The notes: generated from the letters alone by a model not told the origin. Positions 44,876-56,006 are shown, numbered from the stretch's first letter. The stretch: 64,000 bases of DNA from Alitta virens (GCA_932294295.1 OW028579.1:31011250-31075249), one strand, 5' to 3'. Numbers and translations are program-made.

Positions 44876-45306
44876 TATACCGTAAAGGAGGGTATTTTTT
44901 TTTAAATATGTTAATTCACACACATGCATATACAATTCATGGTGTATAGTACAAAAAAAGAAATATTGGTAATCAAAATATATTGTAAATGTTATAAAAC
45001 TTTAAAAACATAACAGATAAAAACAAAAGTGAATAAAAACATAGGTGAACAAAAACAAATGCTGCGCTTTATGATGTACATATAAAGTGCAATATGACTT
45101 TTAGGTCATCTCTAGTGAACCCGTCTACTGTGGCTGCATCTGTGCGAACAATATTATCGACAGGGGGGGGGGGGGGTATTTTCGACACTTAAATTAAAAT
45201 GTTAAGAAAAAAATCTAATAAATTGTTAACATTTTAATGTGAGTGTCGAAAATACCCGCCCTGTTGATAATACCCGCCCTGTCGATAATACCCTCCGTTA
45301 CAGTAT
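44876..45306. mobile_element. Palindromic TA-flanked element
   Basis: The outer ends TATACCGTAAAGGAGGGTAT and AATACCCTCCGTTACAGTAT are inverted repeats flanked by TA. An inner inverted pair, GGGTATTTTCGACACTTAAA and GAGTGTCGAAAATACCCGCC, lies around AAAATGTTAA/TTAACATTTT. CGCCCTG-plus-GATAATACC units repeat at the right side. A G run of 14 (about 45163-45176) replaces the matching CGGG on the left. It resembles a foldback DNA transposon without coding capacity. Confidence 0.75.
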
Positions 45307-47219
45307 ATCAAAGCACTCGGACCACAAAGTCATTTATCTTTCCTAGATACAACATAGAGGTAAATGTGCATTTAGAACAATCTCTGACATAATGAATAAC
45401 ATATGATGATCTCAAGTATCCCATTACGATGTTATTCGACTTTATCTCTTTGGAAATGATTGCCTGACATAACCATGCATGCCATGATAAATTATAATTC
45501 AATTTTTTATAACTTTTTATTATAAAAGCAGATATATATATATCGATAACTGATAACTCATAGCTACATGTATATCTTGGGTGAATAGTTATAGCACACA
45601 AATGTATAATATAAATGTACGCCATTTGTCCCCTGTCAAAATTCGTTATTTAAGATGATGTATTTTCGCACAGAAATTCTCCAACCTTGCCTGCAATATA
45701 GAAATACCTTCACATATTGTAAAGATATATCTCGTGAAGCATTTATAGAAAAAACCTCCAAACTGACCAATGTCCATTTGGTGCTGCAAGGACTAGAGGG
45801 TCAAGTGGATGGCCAGCTGAATACTCTGGCCATACGTCCTTATAAAGGCTTATAAGTGGCTTCTAAGGGCTGATTAGTCTCCTAAGCCATTTATCTTACA
45901 GCAAGATAAATAGCAGTGATTGTCTCCAGCATCTTTATGTAATTTCTCCTGATCAAAGAAACTCTTAGTAAGGAGTTAAGCAAGGGGACCTATTGTGAGG
46001 TCTTGTATTACAGTGGTTAGTATGAAGAGATTATGGTGTTTAACGATACGAAAAGATATCTAGGTTAATTGGCTAGATTTGACATAACTGACCTTTTGTT
46101 CAGTATGTGGTATTTATTATGGGAAAAGCAATTTATAGAAAGAACAGGCTGTGTTGCCAGAAGGAAACCATGACTAAAAATACCTTGATACAGATGCCAC
46201 ATCATTTGGTACATTGACTTCTTTGTTCCTAGTAAGTCCTGTTTACTTTCTAAATAAACTAATCTGAATCCTGCAGCTTAAGAATTAAATACCAGGTACA
46301 CAACAACCAAGGATCTTTAGATTTAAAAAAAGACTTTAGTTTGAGTATGTGTTCAAATGCACATGCTGTCTTGTGAGATGAATTTCTGTTCATGTAGAGC
46401 TGTCAAATGCAGGTGTTATGAGCTTTGTTTCATGAACCTGTGGCACTCGGTTTAATTTGTTCTGCACCTTCTCCCCATGAATCATTTTCTTTTCTCCCTT
46501 CTTTTCCTATTTGGTGTCCCACTTGAACAAATCAATATAGGGTTTCTTGGTACCCAATGAATGCTGCATCCTCCTTTAATTATCTTGCTCTTTTTCAAAA
46601 TCCTTTCTCTTTCCTGCTTTGCATCCTCCCTTTTGAAGCAAAGCCTCGGTATCTTATCTGAATTCTGAACAAGCGTAGGTGCAACAGATAATATGATAAC
46701 ACTAATTCCACCTTTCCAGATTTCTGACAGATAAAAGACGCAAAATGAAAGTCAGACTACATGTAAAAGGAGAATGTAATTAAGCTACATATGTTCTGCA
46801 GCGACTTGGATTTTGCTCTCATGTAACATTAACATGCAGCTGTATTTAACATGAGGTTTATCGAACTACTCGTCTTATGTACACACGCAGTATTTGTTTC
46901 GAGAATAAGTCTAAAAACAGTTATGTTTATTTTATACCTATATTCTGCGCTCAACTGCAGAGAGAAAAGGAAAAAAAACTTAACAAAAAATACTGATACT
47001 TTTGTGATAGAGAACCATAATATTTGAATACATTCTAGTGTTCTCAGATCCCAAATGTATTGTTTTTCGCATTGGATTTTGTACCCAATTCATGGATTAT
47101 CCATATCTGACGACAGAAGTCAACGTGTCATATGACGCCAGATAGTGGACATGTACATGGAATGGCACAGCTGTAGGCAATCTTCGATATTAAAAAAAAA
47201 CTGAAGCTTTGCAATTTGA
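45307..47219. other. Unannotated intronic interval
   Basis: No exon or repeat family is recognised. Frames at 45308-45625 (minus) and 45655-45855 (plus) are AT-rich and unremarkable. Confidence 0.45.
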
Positions 47220-47332
47220 TGATATTTCCATGCAAAGGATAAACGCATGGAAAACGCATGGTTTTCCCCTTAATATAATCAGGCAAAAACCATGCATTTA
47301 TCCAAATGCATTGAAAACGCACATAACATAAA
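47220..47332. mobile_element. Small foldback family H, copy 1
   Basis: The core CGCATGGAAAACGCATGGTT is followed by TTATATTGATTAGGC-like sequence (AATATAATCAGGC), then CCATGCATTTATCC and GCATTGAAAACGCAC. It corresponds to the insertion at 48191-48283 inside MITE B copy 2. Confidence 0.6.
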
Positions 47333-48071
47333 TAGAAATTGTCTAATTTCTCTAGTCTCAACAATGCTCAATGACACATGTTGCCGAAAAATTTGTCCAA
47401 TATACGAATAAAGACACACTCAGTAATTGCTTGTCCATCCCAGCTGTTATTCCAATGCTCAAGACAAATAAGCCAACAAATAACACAGCAAGCAAACAGT
47501 TGTCTTGCAAATAGAATAAGGAAAGATGAAACCATATTACCCTGTGACAGATGCCCACCCCACCCTTTAGGCTTTTGTGGGGTTTAGGGAAGACTAAGTT
47601 GGTTACAGCATTTCCAGTCACAAGACATAAGTGGCACATATTGCTGAGACAGCCTCAAAGGCAACAATTACTGCTTTATGAAAATTTATTAGGCTCCTTT
47701 AGCTGTGTTGGTTGTTCTAGGCAAGGCAAGTCCTGGGGCTTTGTTGTTGGTTTATGATGAAGTTGCTTTTGCCATCCTCTGGATAATTGTTCGATTCTTC
47801 ATTGTTTATGGCTTCAGGCTAAAAGCTGTTATGATTGTGGTATTTCATAGGGATCTTTATTATCAAATCTGCTTAGCATTTTAGGCTTAAAGAGACTGAA
47901 ACCAGCTTGAATTGTAGCTGTCGAAATTTGTAGTGAAAAATGTCTTCGTACCAACTCGATGTCCAAACTGAAAACTATTTGTGAAGAGCACTAATATTTG
48001 TTTGTAGCGGTCAAATTTGCATGCTTGATATCAGTCAGTGAGTAATGTCTTGGTACCAACTCAAATGTCCG
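47333..48071. other. Unannotated intronic interval
   Basis: Three overlapping short frames on both strands at 47358-47757 have no recognisable domain. No splice signals flank them. Confidence 0.4.
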
Positions 48072-48491
48072 AATAGTGGATTTTCACGAAAGGTTCTCTA
48101 TATTTCCACCAGGTGGCTATGACAGAATACTGCAATTCTATTGGCTGAAAAAGTTCTTGCCCTTGGCTGTGATTGGTCGAAAGTGCATCCATGGAAAACG
48201 CATGGTTTTTGCCTCATTATAATTAGCTAAATACCATGCGGTTTCCATGCGTTTATGCTTCTCATGGAAAACGCACGTGGCACATTTGGCCATGTAGCAG
48301 CAGTATTTTTAGTTCATTTTAATGTATATTTGACATCTTGTCGTTTCAGTTGATTTTTGTCATTTCCCTGAGAAAATTTTATTTATGGAATCAGTTAGTT
48401 ATGATCTACTATGTCTGAAAAGCAAAATGAGTAATAAGAGGAGAGGAAAGACTTATGTCTTGCTGAATTCAGGGCTGCATAGTGAAAAGAC
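48072..48491 (+). mobile_element. MITE family B, copy 2, with nested insertion
   Basis: Matches copy 1 from AATAGTGGATTTTCACG through GAATTCAGGGCTGC and extends to the end GTGAAAAGAC. Between GAAAGTGCATCC and GTAGCAGCAGTATTTTT it carries about 95 extra bases (48191-48283 and flank) with CATGGAAAACGCATGG and TCATGGAAAACGCACG, a family H foldback. The + frame at 48385-48585 is an artefact of the element. Confidence 0.85.
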
Positions 48492-49184
48492 TATTGAAAT
48501 CTTAAGAGTCCTCCCTAGATTTATTTTTCGCCGTGAAGAGTACTTATTGACATTTGAGCATTTCACATGGCTATGGAAACCTTAAGTGCCTATATTAATT
48601 TAATCTTTTTGTTGACATGGCTGCTCAAATGAGACTCAGTTGAAAGAAGAGATTAATTGCCCCTAAAATTGACAATGCACCTTGAGCAATCATGAGCAAC
48701 CTGCCCGGGAACACCATGCTGCTAATTGAAGCTGGGATTTCTAATTGGCTCTGTGGGTACATTTAGAATTGGTGACATTTACGATGGGAATCCTGCCTTG
48801 ATGTAATGGCTGATTTTGAAATGTAATAAAAATATAGGTAAGGATATGAGATTATTTTTTGTTTTCGTACATTTTGGGAAGTCTCTGGAAGTTAGATTGT
48901 TGTGACAGTATGGTAACAATTTTTTTTAAATTTGAATCTGGAACACAGCATTTCTTGATCGTTGTGTTATTCGAGACATTGTTGATGACTATATTTCCAT
49001 TGTATTTCCATGAACTATAGCTGTGAAATGTACTTTGCAGTTTTGTAATTGCTGCACTTGGCTGTTATATCCAGTTTTCTTTATGTTAGAGCTGAGGCTA
49101 CTTTTATACATTTTATACAATCTTAGAAACAGAGTAGTTTAACCCCACAATTTACTCCCCAACAGGTGATTTACTCTGTTGAAG
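48492..49184. other. Unannotated intronic interval
   Basis: Unique AT-rich sequence. No exon is supported. Confidence 0.45.
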
Positions 49185-49375
49185 AGGGGTGGGGGCTTAG
49201 CTCAGTGGTAGCGCGCTGGGCTTCCAACCACTGGGTCCCGGGTTCAATTCCCGGTCAAGCCTATGTTGGATGGCTGTTTCATCCTTCGTCTCATTGCCAT
49301 GGTCCCTGCCTGTCCTAATTAGCCCATCAGGTGCAGAAATACAGGACGTAAAGCCCTTATCCACCACCACCACTC
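49185..49375 (+). mobile_element. SINE family D, copy 3 (best preserved)
   Basis: Head GGGGGCTTAGCTCAGTGGTA (box A), CTTCCAACC (anticodon-loop-like) and GGGTTCAATTCCCGGTCAAG (box B). Acceptor-like GGCTT pairs with AAGCC. The body is as in copy 1 and ends GTAAAGCCCTTATCCACC plus (ACC)n. The minus frame at 49197-49421 is an artefact. Confidence 0.9.
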
Positions 49376-50084
49376 TGTTGAAGAGTGACTTTCCTGCTGA
49401 AAGAGAGTACATTACTCTCACTCCATTCCAGTTTTAAGGTCAACTCAGTTGTAAGGTTAACTTGCTCAGTTTTTTCTTCTTCTGAAAGTGTATCTATTAA
49501 CAAGCCCAGCACACGATATTAACAGCAATCTCAAAGCAACAGCCTGATAATCATTATTGCCTTTTCTTATGGAGCTTTAGATCATTTGTCTGTGGTAGGT
49601 CCCGGGTGGTAGGTCCCGGGTGGTAGGTCCCCGAAATTATGATCTCTCAGCAGGTTATTTCTGTTGTCAATGACTCACAATGCCACGCCTGTCCTACTTC
49701 GCTTTGATGAATCGTAATTGTCTCGGACCTTTTTGCCGGTACCGAGCCAATTGGGAATTTGAGCTCCATTTTGTAGCATTACGTTTGTCAGGCGAGTTCC
49801 TCCGGGTGCATTGTAAATTTTAAGGGCGATTAATCTTGTCTTCTTTGTGAACCTTTGTGATTTAATTCTAATTTTGGTATCAAATAAATTACAAATAGGT
49901 TGAATAACCTGAACTGAAACTACTAAATATTCTCAAAACATAAGGTTAAACATGAGGAAATCACTAGTCAGTGATTCTATTGTGTTGATACCCTACTACA
50001 TTGTCCTACAACTGCTACTACCTCACCCTGACAAGTGAAACTGCTTGGGAGTATCAACTACTACTGCTACTACTACAACTACTA
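49376..50084. other. Intronic interval with a CpG-richer patch
   Basis: Tandem GTAGGTCCCGGGTG units lie at 49596-49632. A unique, CpG-richer patch follows at about 49690-49830 (ACTTCGCTTTGATGAATCG, TTGCCGGTACCGAGCC, GGCGAGTTCCTCCGGG, GGGCGATTAATC). I see no open frame across it. Confidence 0.35.
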
Positions 50085-50096
50085 AGTACTACTAAG

Positions 50097-50162
<66 letters not shown>

Positions 50163-50165
50163 CAC
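50085..50165 (+). repeat. (TAC)n microsatellite
   Basis: About 25 TAC triplets, preceded by AAGTACTACT units. The polytyrosine frame at 50001-50210 is an artefact. Confidence 0.95.
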
Positions 50166-51045
50166 TATTATGACATTGCTGCAATGAAATTTGTTTCTAT
50201 TATTTACTAATATTACTACACTTTTCAAAACCAACAACAGCTAAAAGAAATGTTTAACCACACGTAGGAAAACGAGAAGGATGGATTACTCTAAATCCAC
50301 GTTTACTGTTAGAAACACTAGCATGCGCAAGGAACACCATCAGAGACCCTTAGATGCACGAGAGGATGGTTCAATCAAGACAGGCAGATAGCTGAGTGTG
50401 GGGACATCACCTTTGTAAAGCAGTGAAGTGACAGGGCGTAAAAGCCAATGCTTAGGGTTGTTTAACTCACAGAGACTTGCAAAGGCTGGCAGATTGGGGT
50501 TACTTGAACACAATAGAGGGTTATTACCCTGGGGCAAGTGGAGTAGCTTCTTCATCCTCTGATAAACTCCTTTGACCAAAGCAACTTTGCCCCTAGCATC
50601 TGCCAGTGTGCTGCTGCTCCACAGTGTAGCAAGGGTCCATCCTCTGTTTGCACTGGCCTCAAGGTGCCCTTGGCTGGCTATAGAGGTATATGGAGCTGGT
50701 TCAGAGGCTCCGGAGCAGCCATGGTTTATTCCTACAGGCCATGGAATATTAATAGAAATCTTCCAGGAGACTAAAGAGAGAAAATAGAGAGAAAAGAGGC
50801 AACTCTTGTCTTTGTTCTTTGCCCCAGTGTCCTATGTTCTGCCTAGGCTTAATACATTGTATTTGCTTTGGTCAATGGACATCATATTGTTCTCAAATGT
50901 AGTAGAAAATGCAATGTGTATATAAATAGTATATAAATAAATATATGAGGGGGGTTCTGCTGTCAGATATGGCATCTTATGAATAGCATCTTGAGATATG
51001 TTCATCAGCTTTTTCTTATTGTAGAGATTTTGCTGTCAGAATTCT
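50166..51045. other. Unannotated intronic interval
   Basis: Slightly GC-richer unique sequence at 50340-50800 with overlapping frames on both strands (50340-50579 minus, 50572-50787 plus). Neither has a recognisable domain. Confidence 0.35.
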
Positions 51046-51046
51046 G

Positions 51047-51122
51047 TATATCCTCCTCCTCCTCCTCCTCCTCCTCCTCCTCCTCCTCCTCCTCCTCCTC
51101 CTCCTCCTCCTCCTCCTCCTCC
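51047..51122 (+). repeat. (CTC)n microsatellite, about 25 copies
   Basis: Uninterrupted CCT/CTC triplets. Minus-strand polyglutamate and polyglycine frames across it are artefacts. A short GATGATGACGATGATG run follows. Confidence 0.95.
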
Positions 51123-52822
51123 TGATGATGATGACGATGATGCATGATCATTTGATCCTTCATACCATGACACCAAATCTGACCATTTCCATCGAATCTC
51201 ATCGATTTTGGCAAATGACTGAATATTATGATTGGACTGGACAACCAAGACCTCAATCATGGCCAATCAAGAAACCCAATCAAAATGTCCTATCAAGAGT
51301 CTTTGAAGGTCCCTTGCGGCATTGTATTGGTGGAAATTCAGGCTGCAAAATCCATACCATCAGAGGAGCATGACAAAGGTTGCATGTCAATAGCTGAAGT
51401 GGACTGTTAATCTTGACCGCTGTGTGTTTGAACAAGACCTATTGGTCAAGTACAGGGCCTCTGATTTATGGCCATCTATTAAAATGGATCAAAGATAAGG
51501 TCAGGCAAACAATACCAGCCAGGAATATTGGCCCTGGGCCTGCCAGAGTGGACATGACCTGAAACCAAGGTCCATCTGATGACAAGTAGTGGCTTGGTAC
51601 TGTGCACCATTCAGTATGTGGTAGACTTTTCTGTACTATGTAGCGATCCACAACTTTAGGTCCCTCTTTCTATAATACTTTAGAATAAATAATATAAAAA
51701 ACTGCCAGTTTGAAACACAAATTTTCATGCAGATTTTAACTGTAATTGGAATAAATTTGTGAAGGGTGGTATTTTTTCTGATATCCTGATATAAATGTCA
51801 GTGGCTGGTTATTAGGATTATCATATTTGTCAGTTTGTAGAACTTTGTTGTTTTGTAAGGTTGGCCAAGTTATAGACACTTACATTAAAAATTAAATTGT
51901 AGAGGCTACAATTTGTTGCATTAATAACATTTTGACTAGTGCATATTTAATGTCAGAATATACTTTTCTATGACTATATGTGCATTTTGTGATATGGCTC
52001 TTTAGATTAAAATAGTTTACCTTACACTTTAGCATGAGGATGTTATTACAGATATATTTCTAGCTACCTGACACTAACTGTTGCACTGTTGGTGCCATAA
52101 TTCTTTCAGTATGATTATATTATTGAATACTTCCTAGTTTCTCCAATCCACATTGAATACAGCCTTAACATTCCATATCTAGTCTGTTTATAAACAGAAG
52201 AGAATCGTGTGAGAATCTCATTATGATTACATGGCATATATATCTCTCCTTCCACACTCTTATTTTCTATCTGTTATCTGATATTAATAAGATGCACTAT
52301 TTAATATCCTATATGATGCCATTCTTCATATTGCCTGCAGTGTATGCTTGCATCCTGGTACATATCTTCCATAATTTCATCTTCAGATGATCTGATGCTA
52401 TCAGCATAATATTTCATCTTTGAATCATTCTAAAATGTATATGGCATCTGCAATAATAATATTGGTGAATTTCGTGTCGAAACCTAAAATGAGTCGCATA
52501 TTACCTCGATTATAGTAATTAAAATCTGAATATATTCTGCCACTGTCATGTTTATGTAGAATTATATTGTTGTGTGTGTTTTGTTGATAGTAGTTTCAGG
52601 TCAATTATAGTATATACTGGCATAATACTGCCTCATCTAAGTTGGTGTATTTGCAACTGAGACAGCTAGCATAGTTTTGGGATTCCCATATAATGTGACA
52701 TGGTAATACCTTATAATGGAATTAAGATGCTAGACACGAAGACAGTTAGTGATTACTTTACTTTGGTTTCAAAACTAGGAATGAAATGTTAAAAAGTTCC
52801 CGAAGTAGGCTGATGTCGATAT
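51123..52822. other. Unannotated intronic interval
   Basis: Very AT-rich from about 51660 onward. No exon, SINE or MITE is recognised over about 1.7 kb, unusually clean for this window. Confidence 0.45.
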
Positions 52823-52979
52823 TACAGCCAATTTCATAGACTTGGAAACTAAGCTTCAGAGGACATCATGCGAATCAAGGACTCCCATTGGCCAATGCAA
52901 TCCTTCAGCCAATGGGAATCCTGGATTCACAGTGACATCATCTGAAGTTTTGTTTCCATGTTTGTGGAATTGGATGTAC
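52823..52979. mobile_element. Palindromic MITE family A, copy 7
   Basis: Runs from TTACAGCCAATTTCATAGAC to GTGGAATTGGATGTA. The central pair CCCATTGGCCAATGCAATCC and TTCAGCCAATGGGAATCC is well kept. It lies 319 bp upstream of ratchet site 2. Confidence 0.9.
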
Positions 52980-53265
52980 ACCACATCAGGAATTATTAAG
53001 GATGGTATTAAATGAATTACGATGTTCAAAAGTACCTCTGGACAACTAGAAAGATACATGAGGCCAAAATGTTGGCGTTTAATATGTATTGATGAAGCCA
53101 TTGCATTTTAATGTAAAACGATATTATTTAGTCTAAGATATTTCTGCTTGAGAGGAAAAAAGGCATCGAAGTTTTCATATTGTTTTGCACATGTTGAAGT
53201 CTTACATGTAAGGTTTAGGAGCTTTTGAAAGAGATTTTACCTGTTTCATGTGAAGTTTGTTCAAT

Positions 53266-53303
53266 TGACTAATGTCTTTCTTTGTTTATCTTTTCAGGTG
53301 AGT
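53266..53303 (+). promoter_or_regulatory. Candidate recursive splice (ratchet) site 2
   Basis: In order on the + strand: a branch-point-like TGACTAAT at about 53266-53273, the pyrimidine tract TCTTTCTTTGTTTATC, TTTTCAG ending at 53297, and at once GTGAGT at 53298-53303. The layout, spacing (25 nt from the branch A) and hexamer are the same as at ratchet site 1, in the same strand and presumed intron, 27.1 kb further on. A second donor-like GTAATG lies at 53331. Confidence 0.6.
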
Positions 53304-53330
53304 ATTCAAGCAACCAAACACAACAATCTG
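53298..53330 (+). other. Possible 33-nt RS-exon or microexon 2
   Basis: The 33 nt between the acceptor and the GTAATG at 53331 are a multiple of three. In phase 0 from the upstream exon they are open (VSIQATKHNNL), so inclusion would add 11 residues rather than a stop. Another open reading is EYSSNQTQQSG. A conserved alternative microexon is therefore a stronger rival explanation here than at site 1. Confidence 0.35.
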
Positions 53331-53486
53331 GTAATGTAAACTTATGCATTATTTTTATGATGAATCTATATGATATTGCAATATAGCTTTGAAAGAATAA
53401 GGCAAATAATGGTCGGACACTATTTCTGCTCTAATATTGATATATCGATTCCAGTAGAACATTTGTATGTATGCTTCATAAATGTT

Positions 53487-53641
53487 TACAGCAGATTTCA
53501 TAACTCGGAAACAAAGCTCCGGATGATGTTATGCGAATCCAGGACTCCCATTGGCTGAGGGATTGCTTTGACCAATAGGAATCCAGGATTCATGTGATGT
53601 CGTCTGGAGTTCAGTTTCCAAGTCTATGAAATCTGCTGTTA
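53487..53641. mobile_element. Palindromic MITE family A, copy 8
   Basis: Runs from TTACAGCAGATTTCATAACT to GTCTATGAAATCTGCTGTTA. Both GAATCCAGGACTCCCATTGG and its inverse CCAATAGGAATCCAGGATTC are present. It lies about 156 bp downstream of the 33-nt interval. Confidence 0.9.
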
Positions 53642-54804
53642 GCAAAATTTTAGAAACATAAAAATGTCCATTTCATAAAGCATATTTGGATCTACAACTA
53701 TAGGCCACTAGAAATGGAAATGTTAAATATATGATTTCCATAAATAGAAGGTTGACCTTATTATTTGACCTTAGGCATATGCTGTTGTATTAATACCTCG
53801 AACATGTATGACTTCCAATGAATATATATCATTATCCCATGTCCTATTATTAGACTATATAAAACACATGGTCTTACTTGTGTGAGTGATGGAATCGGTC
53901 AAAACTATTTCTGGAAAGGCCAGGAAAGCAACGAGACCTGCAGGGATTTGGGGACAAAAGATGTCTAGGCAGGGGTCAATAGGGATTATTGTGGTCTTTT
54001 CGCTATTGTGGTTACTCTATATATTGAGAACTGGTTGGCTCTTGTTTGCTTAGTAAATTGCTACATTGAGATACTGCTACATTGTGTGCAATAGACAATT
54101 TATGATGGTAACATCATATATATCATGATTTGCATGTGGTATTGATGAAATGTTCGTTTTTCAAATCATAAAACCTTTGGTTTGACTAATATGGCTTCAT
54201 GCCATTAGGTCCTTATAAGGTGGAGATTTTGCTATAGAATTTGGCTAATTGGTACAACATTGTTGCATTACCAAAAAATGGCAATATGAGGGAATATGTT
54301 GATGTTTAGGGAAATATCCTGTCTTTCCAATTAGGTGATTTAGTCATAAAACTAGTGATTTTGTCATAAAACTAGATGTACAAATCCACATTTTTGGATA
54401 GTTACACTTGAGAAATAGATAATCTGCATAGATGATTATCAAGACCTGATATTTATTTCCTCTTAATGGAAAACCCTGATTTATCCTGATTGTAAAAGGG
54501 TTAATACAGTGATAATACACTGCAATAAAATGTACAATGTATTAAGATCAATAATATACTGTATAATTACCATAAGGCAATGCAGTAAAGCATTGAATAA
54601 TAAGACAGACATATGGGTAGACATTGCTGAGGGTTTTTTATGCACTGCCTGCTTGACTCTTTTTCCTCTTTTTGCCCTCACCCACTTACTTGTTGGAAGC
54701 AATTTTTCAAGAACTGCAGGAAGCGTGCTTATCATCTGCTGACAACTACTAACTGTGCTAAGTCCTTGCTTCCTTTTTCCTAGTGGCCCATAAACTGCAG
54801 TCAT
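53642..54804. other. Unannotated intronic interval
   Basis: AT-rich. The minus frame at 54481-54840 (119 codons) has a basic stretch (KWVRAKRGKRVKQAVHKK) but no domain I recognise and no splice signals. It may be chance or a transposon scrap. Confidence 0.35.
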
Positions 54805-54885
54805 GCCTGAAACACTGGAGTTAGTGGAGTGCATAAACACTAGAGTTGGCGGAGTGCATGAACACTGGAGTTAGCAGCAGAATGT
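54805..54885 (+). repeat. 28-bp imperfect tandem repeat
   Basis: Two and a half units of AACACTGGAGTTAGTGGAGT plus GCATA, with AACACTAGAGTTGGCGGAGT as the second unit. Confidence 0.75.
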
Positions 54886-55077
54886 ATTGGCTGATGAAGA
54901 AAGTAGAACATTCTAGGAGGGTCTTAAAATGGGTGACAAGATTCACTGAATCAGAAATGGTTAGTAACATGGAAACACACTTAAGACAACAGAACAAATT
55001 AGACAGACAACATTTCGCCATTAAGATCACCTTAAGTGCAAGTTCTACGGGTCTGGCAACCATATTTGGTCCCAAAT

Positions 55078-55230
55078 GTATTCTATTGACATGGAAATTA
55101 AACACCAGATGATGTCGTTTGAATCCAGGAATACCATTGGCTGAGAGACTGTCTTGGCCAATGGGAGTCCTTCATTCGGATGATGTCATCAGCTGGAGTT
55201 TCTTTTCAAAGTCAACGAAATCGGCTGTAA
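55078..55230. mobile_element. Palindromic MITE family A, copy 9
   Basis: The left terminus is decayed (GTATTCTATTGACATGGAAA). The right end GTCAACGAAATCGGCTGTAA is kept. The centre holds ATACCATTGGCTGAGAGACT and TTGGCCAATGGGAGTCC. Confidence 0.85.
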
Positions 55231-55460
55231 GACCACCAAACCATTAAATTTGGTAAAAGATTGAGTGCCAATGAATGGCGGTCAATATGGTTGTGGATAG
55301 TTAATTCAGGTGCTGTGTCACATATTTTGACTAAGGTCTGTCTCTGGAAATATGCTGTTCATGATTATGGTTTAATGACCTTGACAGGTCTTACTGCAGT
55401 CGAAGGTCATCACTGATTGGGCTGTAGTTAATACTTGTCTCTCCGAGACCTCTCCTCTGC

Positions 55461-55479
55461 TTGCCCCCCCCCCCCCCCT
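55461..55479. repeat. Poly-C run
   Basis: About 15 consecutive C, interrupted once by T. It borders the GC-rich patch that follows. Confidence 0.9.
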
Positions 55480-55489
55480 CCCCTTGACG

Positions 55490-55625
55490 ATCCTACCAGC
55501 CCCACGAAACGTGACCTAATTACGACGTTCCATTTGGCACGTGGTGGTCGCGCGGCGCAGTGCACGTGGTGATGACGTCACTAGCCATTAGGACGACAAG
55601 TGTGGCCGGCAGAGGGAGCTAATGA
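55490..55625. promoter_or_regulatory. GC- and CpG-rich patch with CACGTG-like and CRE sites
   Basis: This unique patch contrasts with its AT-rich flanks. It includes GGCACGTGGTGG, GTCGCGCGGCGCAG, TGCACGTGGTG and ATGACGTCAC, i.e. two CACGTG E-boxes and one full CRE (TGACGTCA) in about 50 bp. It lies in the presumed intron, between MITE A copies 9 and 10. Enhancer or alternative-promoter function is inference. Confidence 0.35.
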
Positions 55626-55855
55626 AGCAGTAAAAGAAAGGAGACATGTCTAATCAAGCGGAGCAAGTAATTACGGCAAGGACATGGTCTTCAAGTCGTC
55701 ATGTTCTTTCACTTACATTGCATATTCCCCTGAGTACCTAATGGCTTGATTTAATGGTGGGTTATGGAGCAGTCAGGAAGTTGCTTGATTAACGCATTGT
55801 TAGTGTTCATAATGTCCGGCTTATTTGGTGGCTGCTGTCATGTTTACGTCAACTA

Positions 55856-56006
55856 TTACAGCCAATTTCATAAACAAAACTCCAGAGGATGTCATGTGAA
55901 TCCAGGTCTCCTATTTGTAGATGGACTGCCTTAGCCAATGGGAGTCCTGGATTAACATGACGTCCTCTGCAGGAGTTTTGTTTCCAAGTCTACAAAGTTG
56001 GCTGTA
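55856..56006. mobile_element. Palindromic MITE family A, copy 10
   Basis: Runs from TTACAGCCAATTTCATAAAC to GTCTACAAAGTTGGCTGTA. The left arm has lost GACTTGG. The centre is ATGGACTGCCTTAGCCAATG. Confidence 0.9.

Noticed and set aside
49185..49260. Functional tRNA gene
   Set aside because: Boxes A and B are good but the anticodon stem does not pair properly, and the same head with the same 120-bp body recurs at 21664 and 35225, so it is a SINE.
51005..51266. Polyglutamate and polyglycine minus frames
   Set aside because: Translation of the (CTC)n microsatellite.
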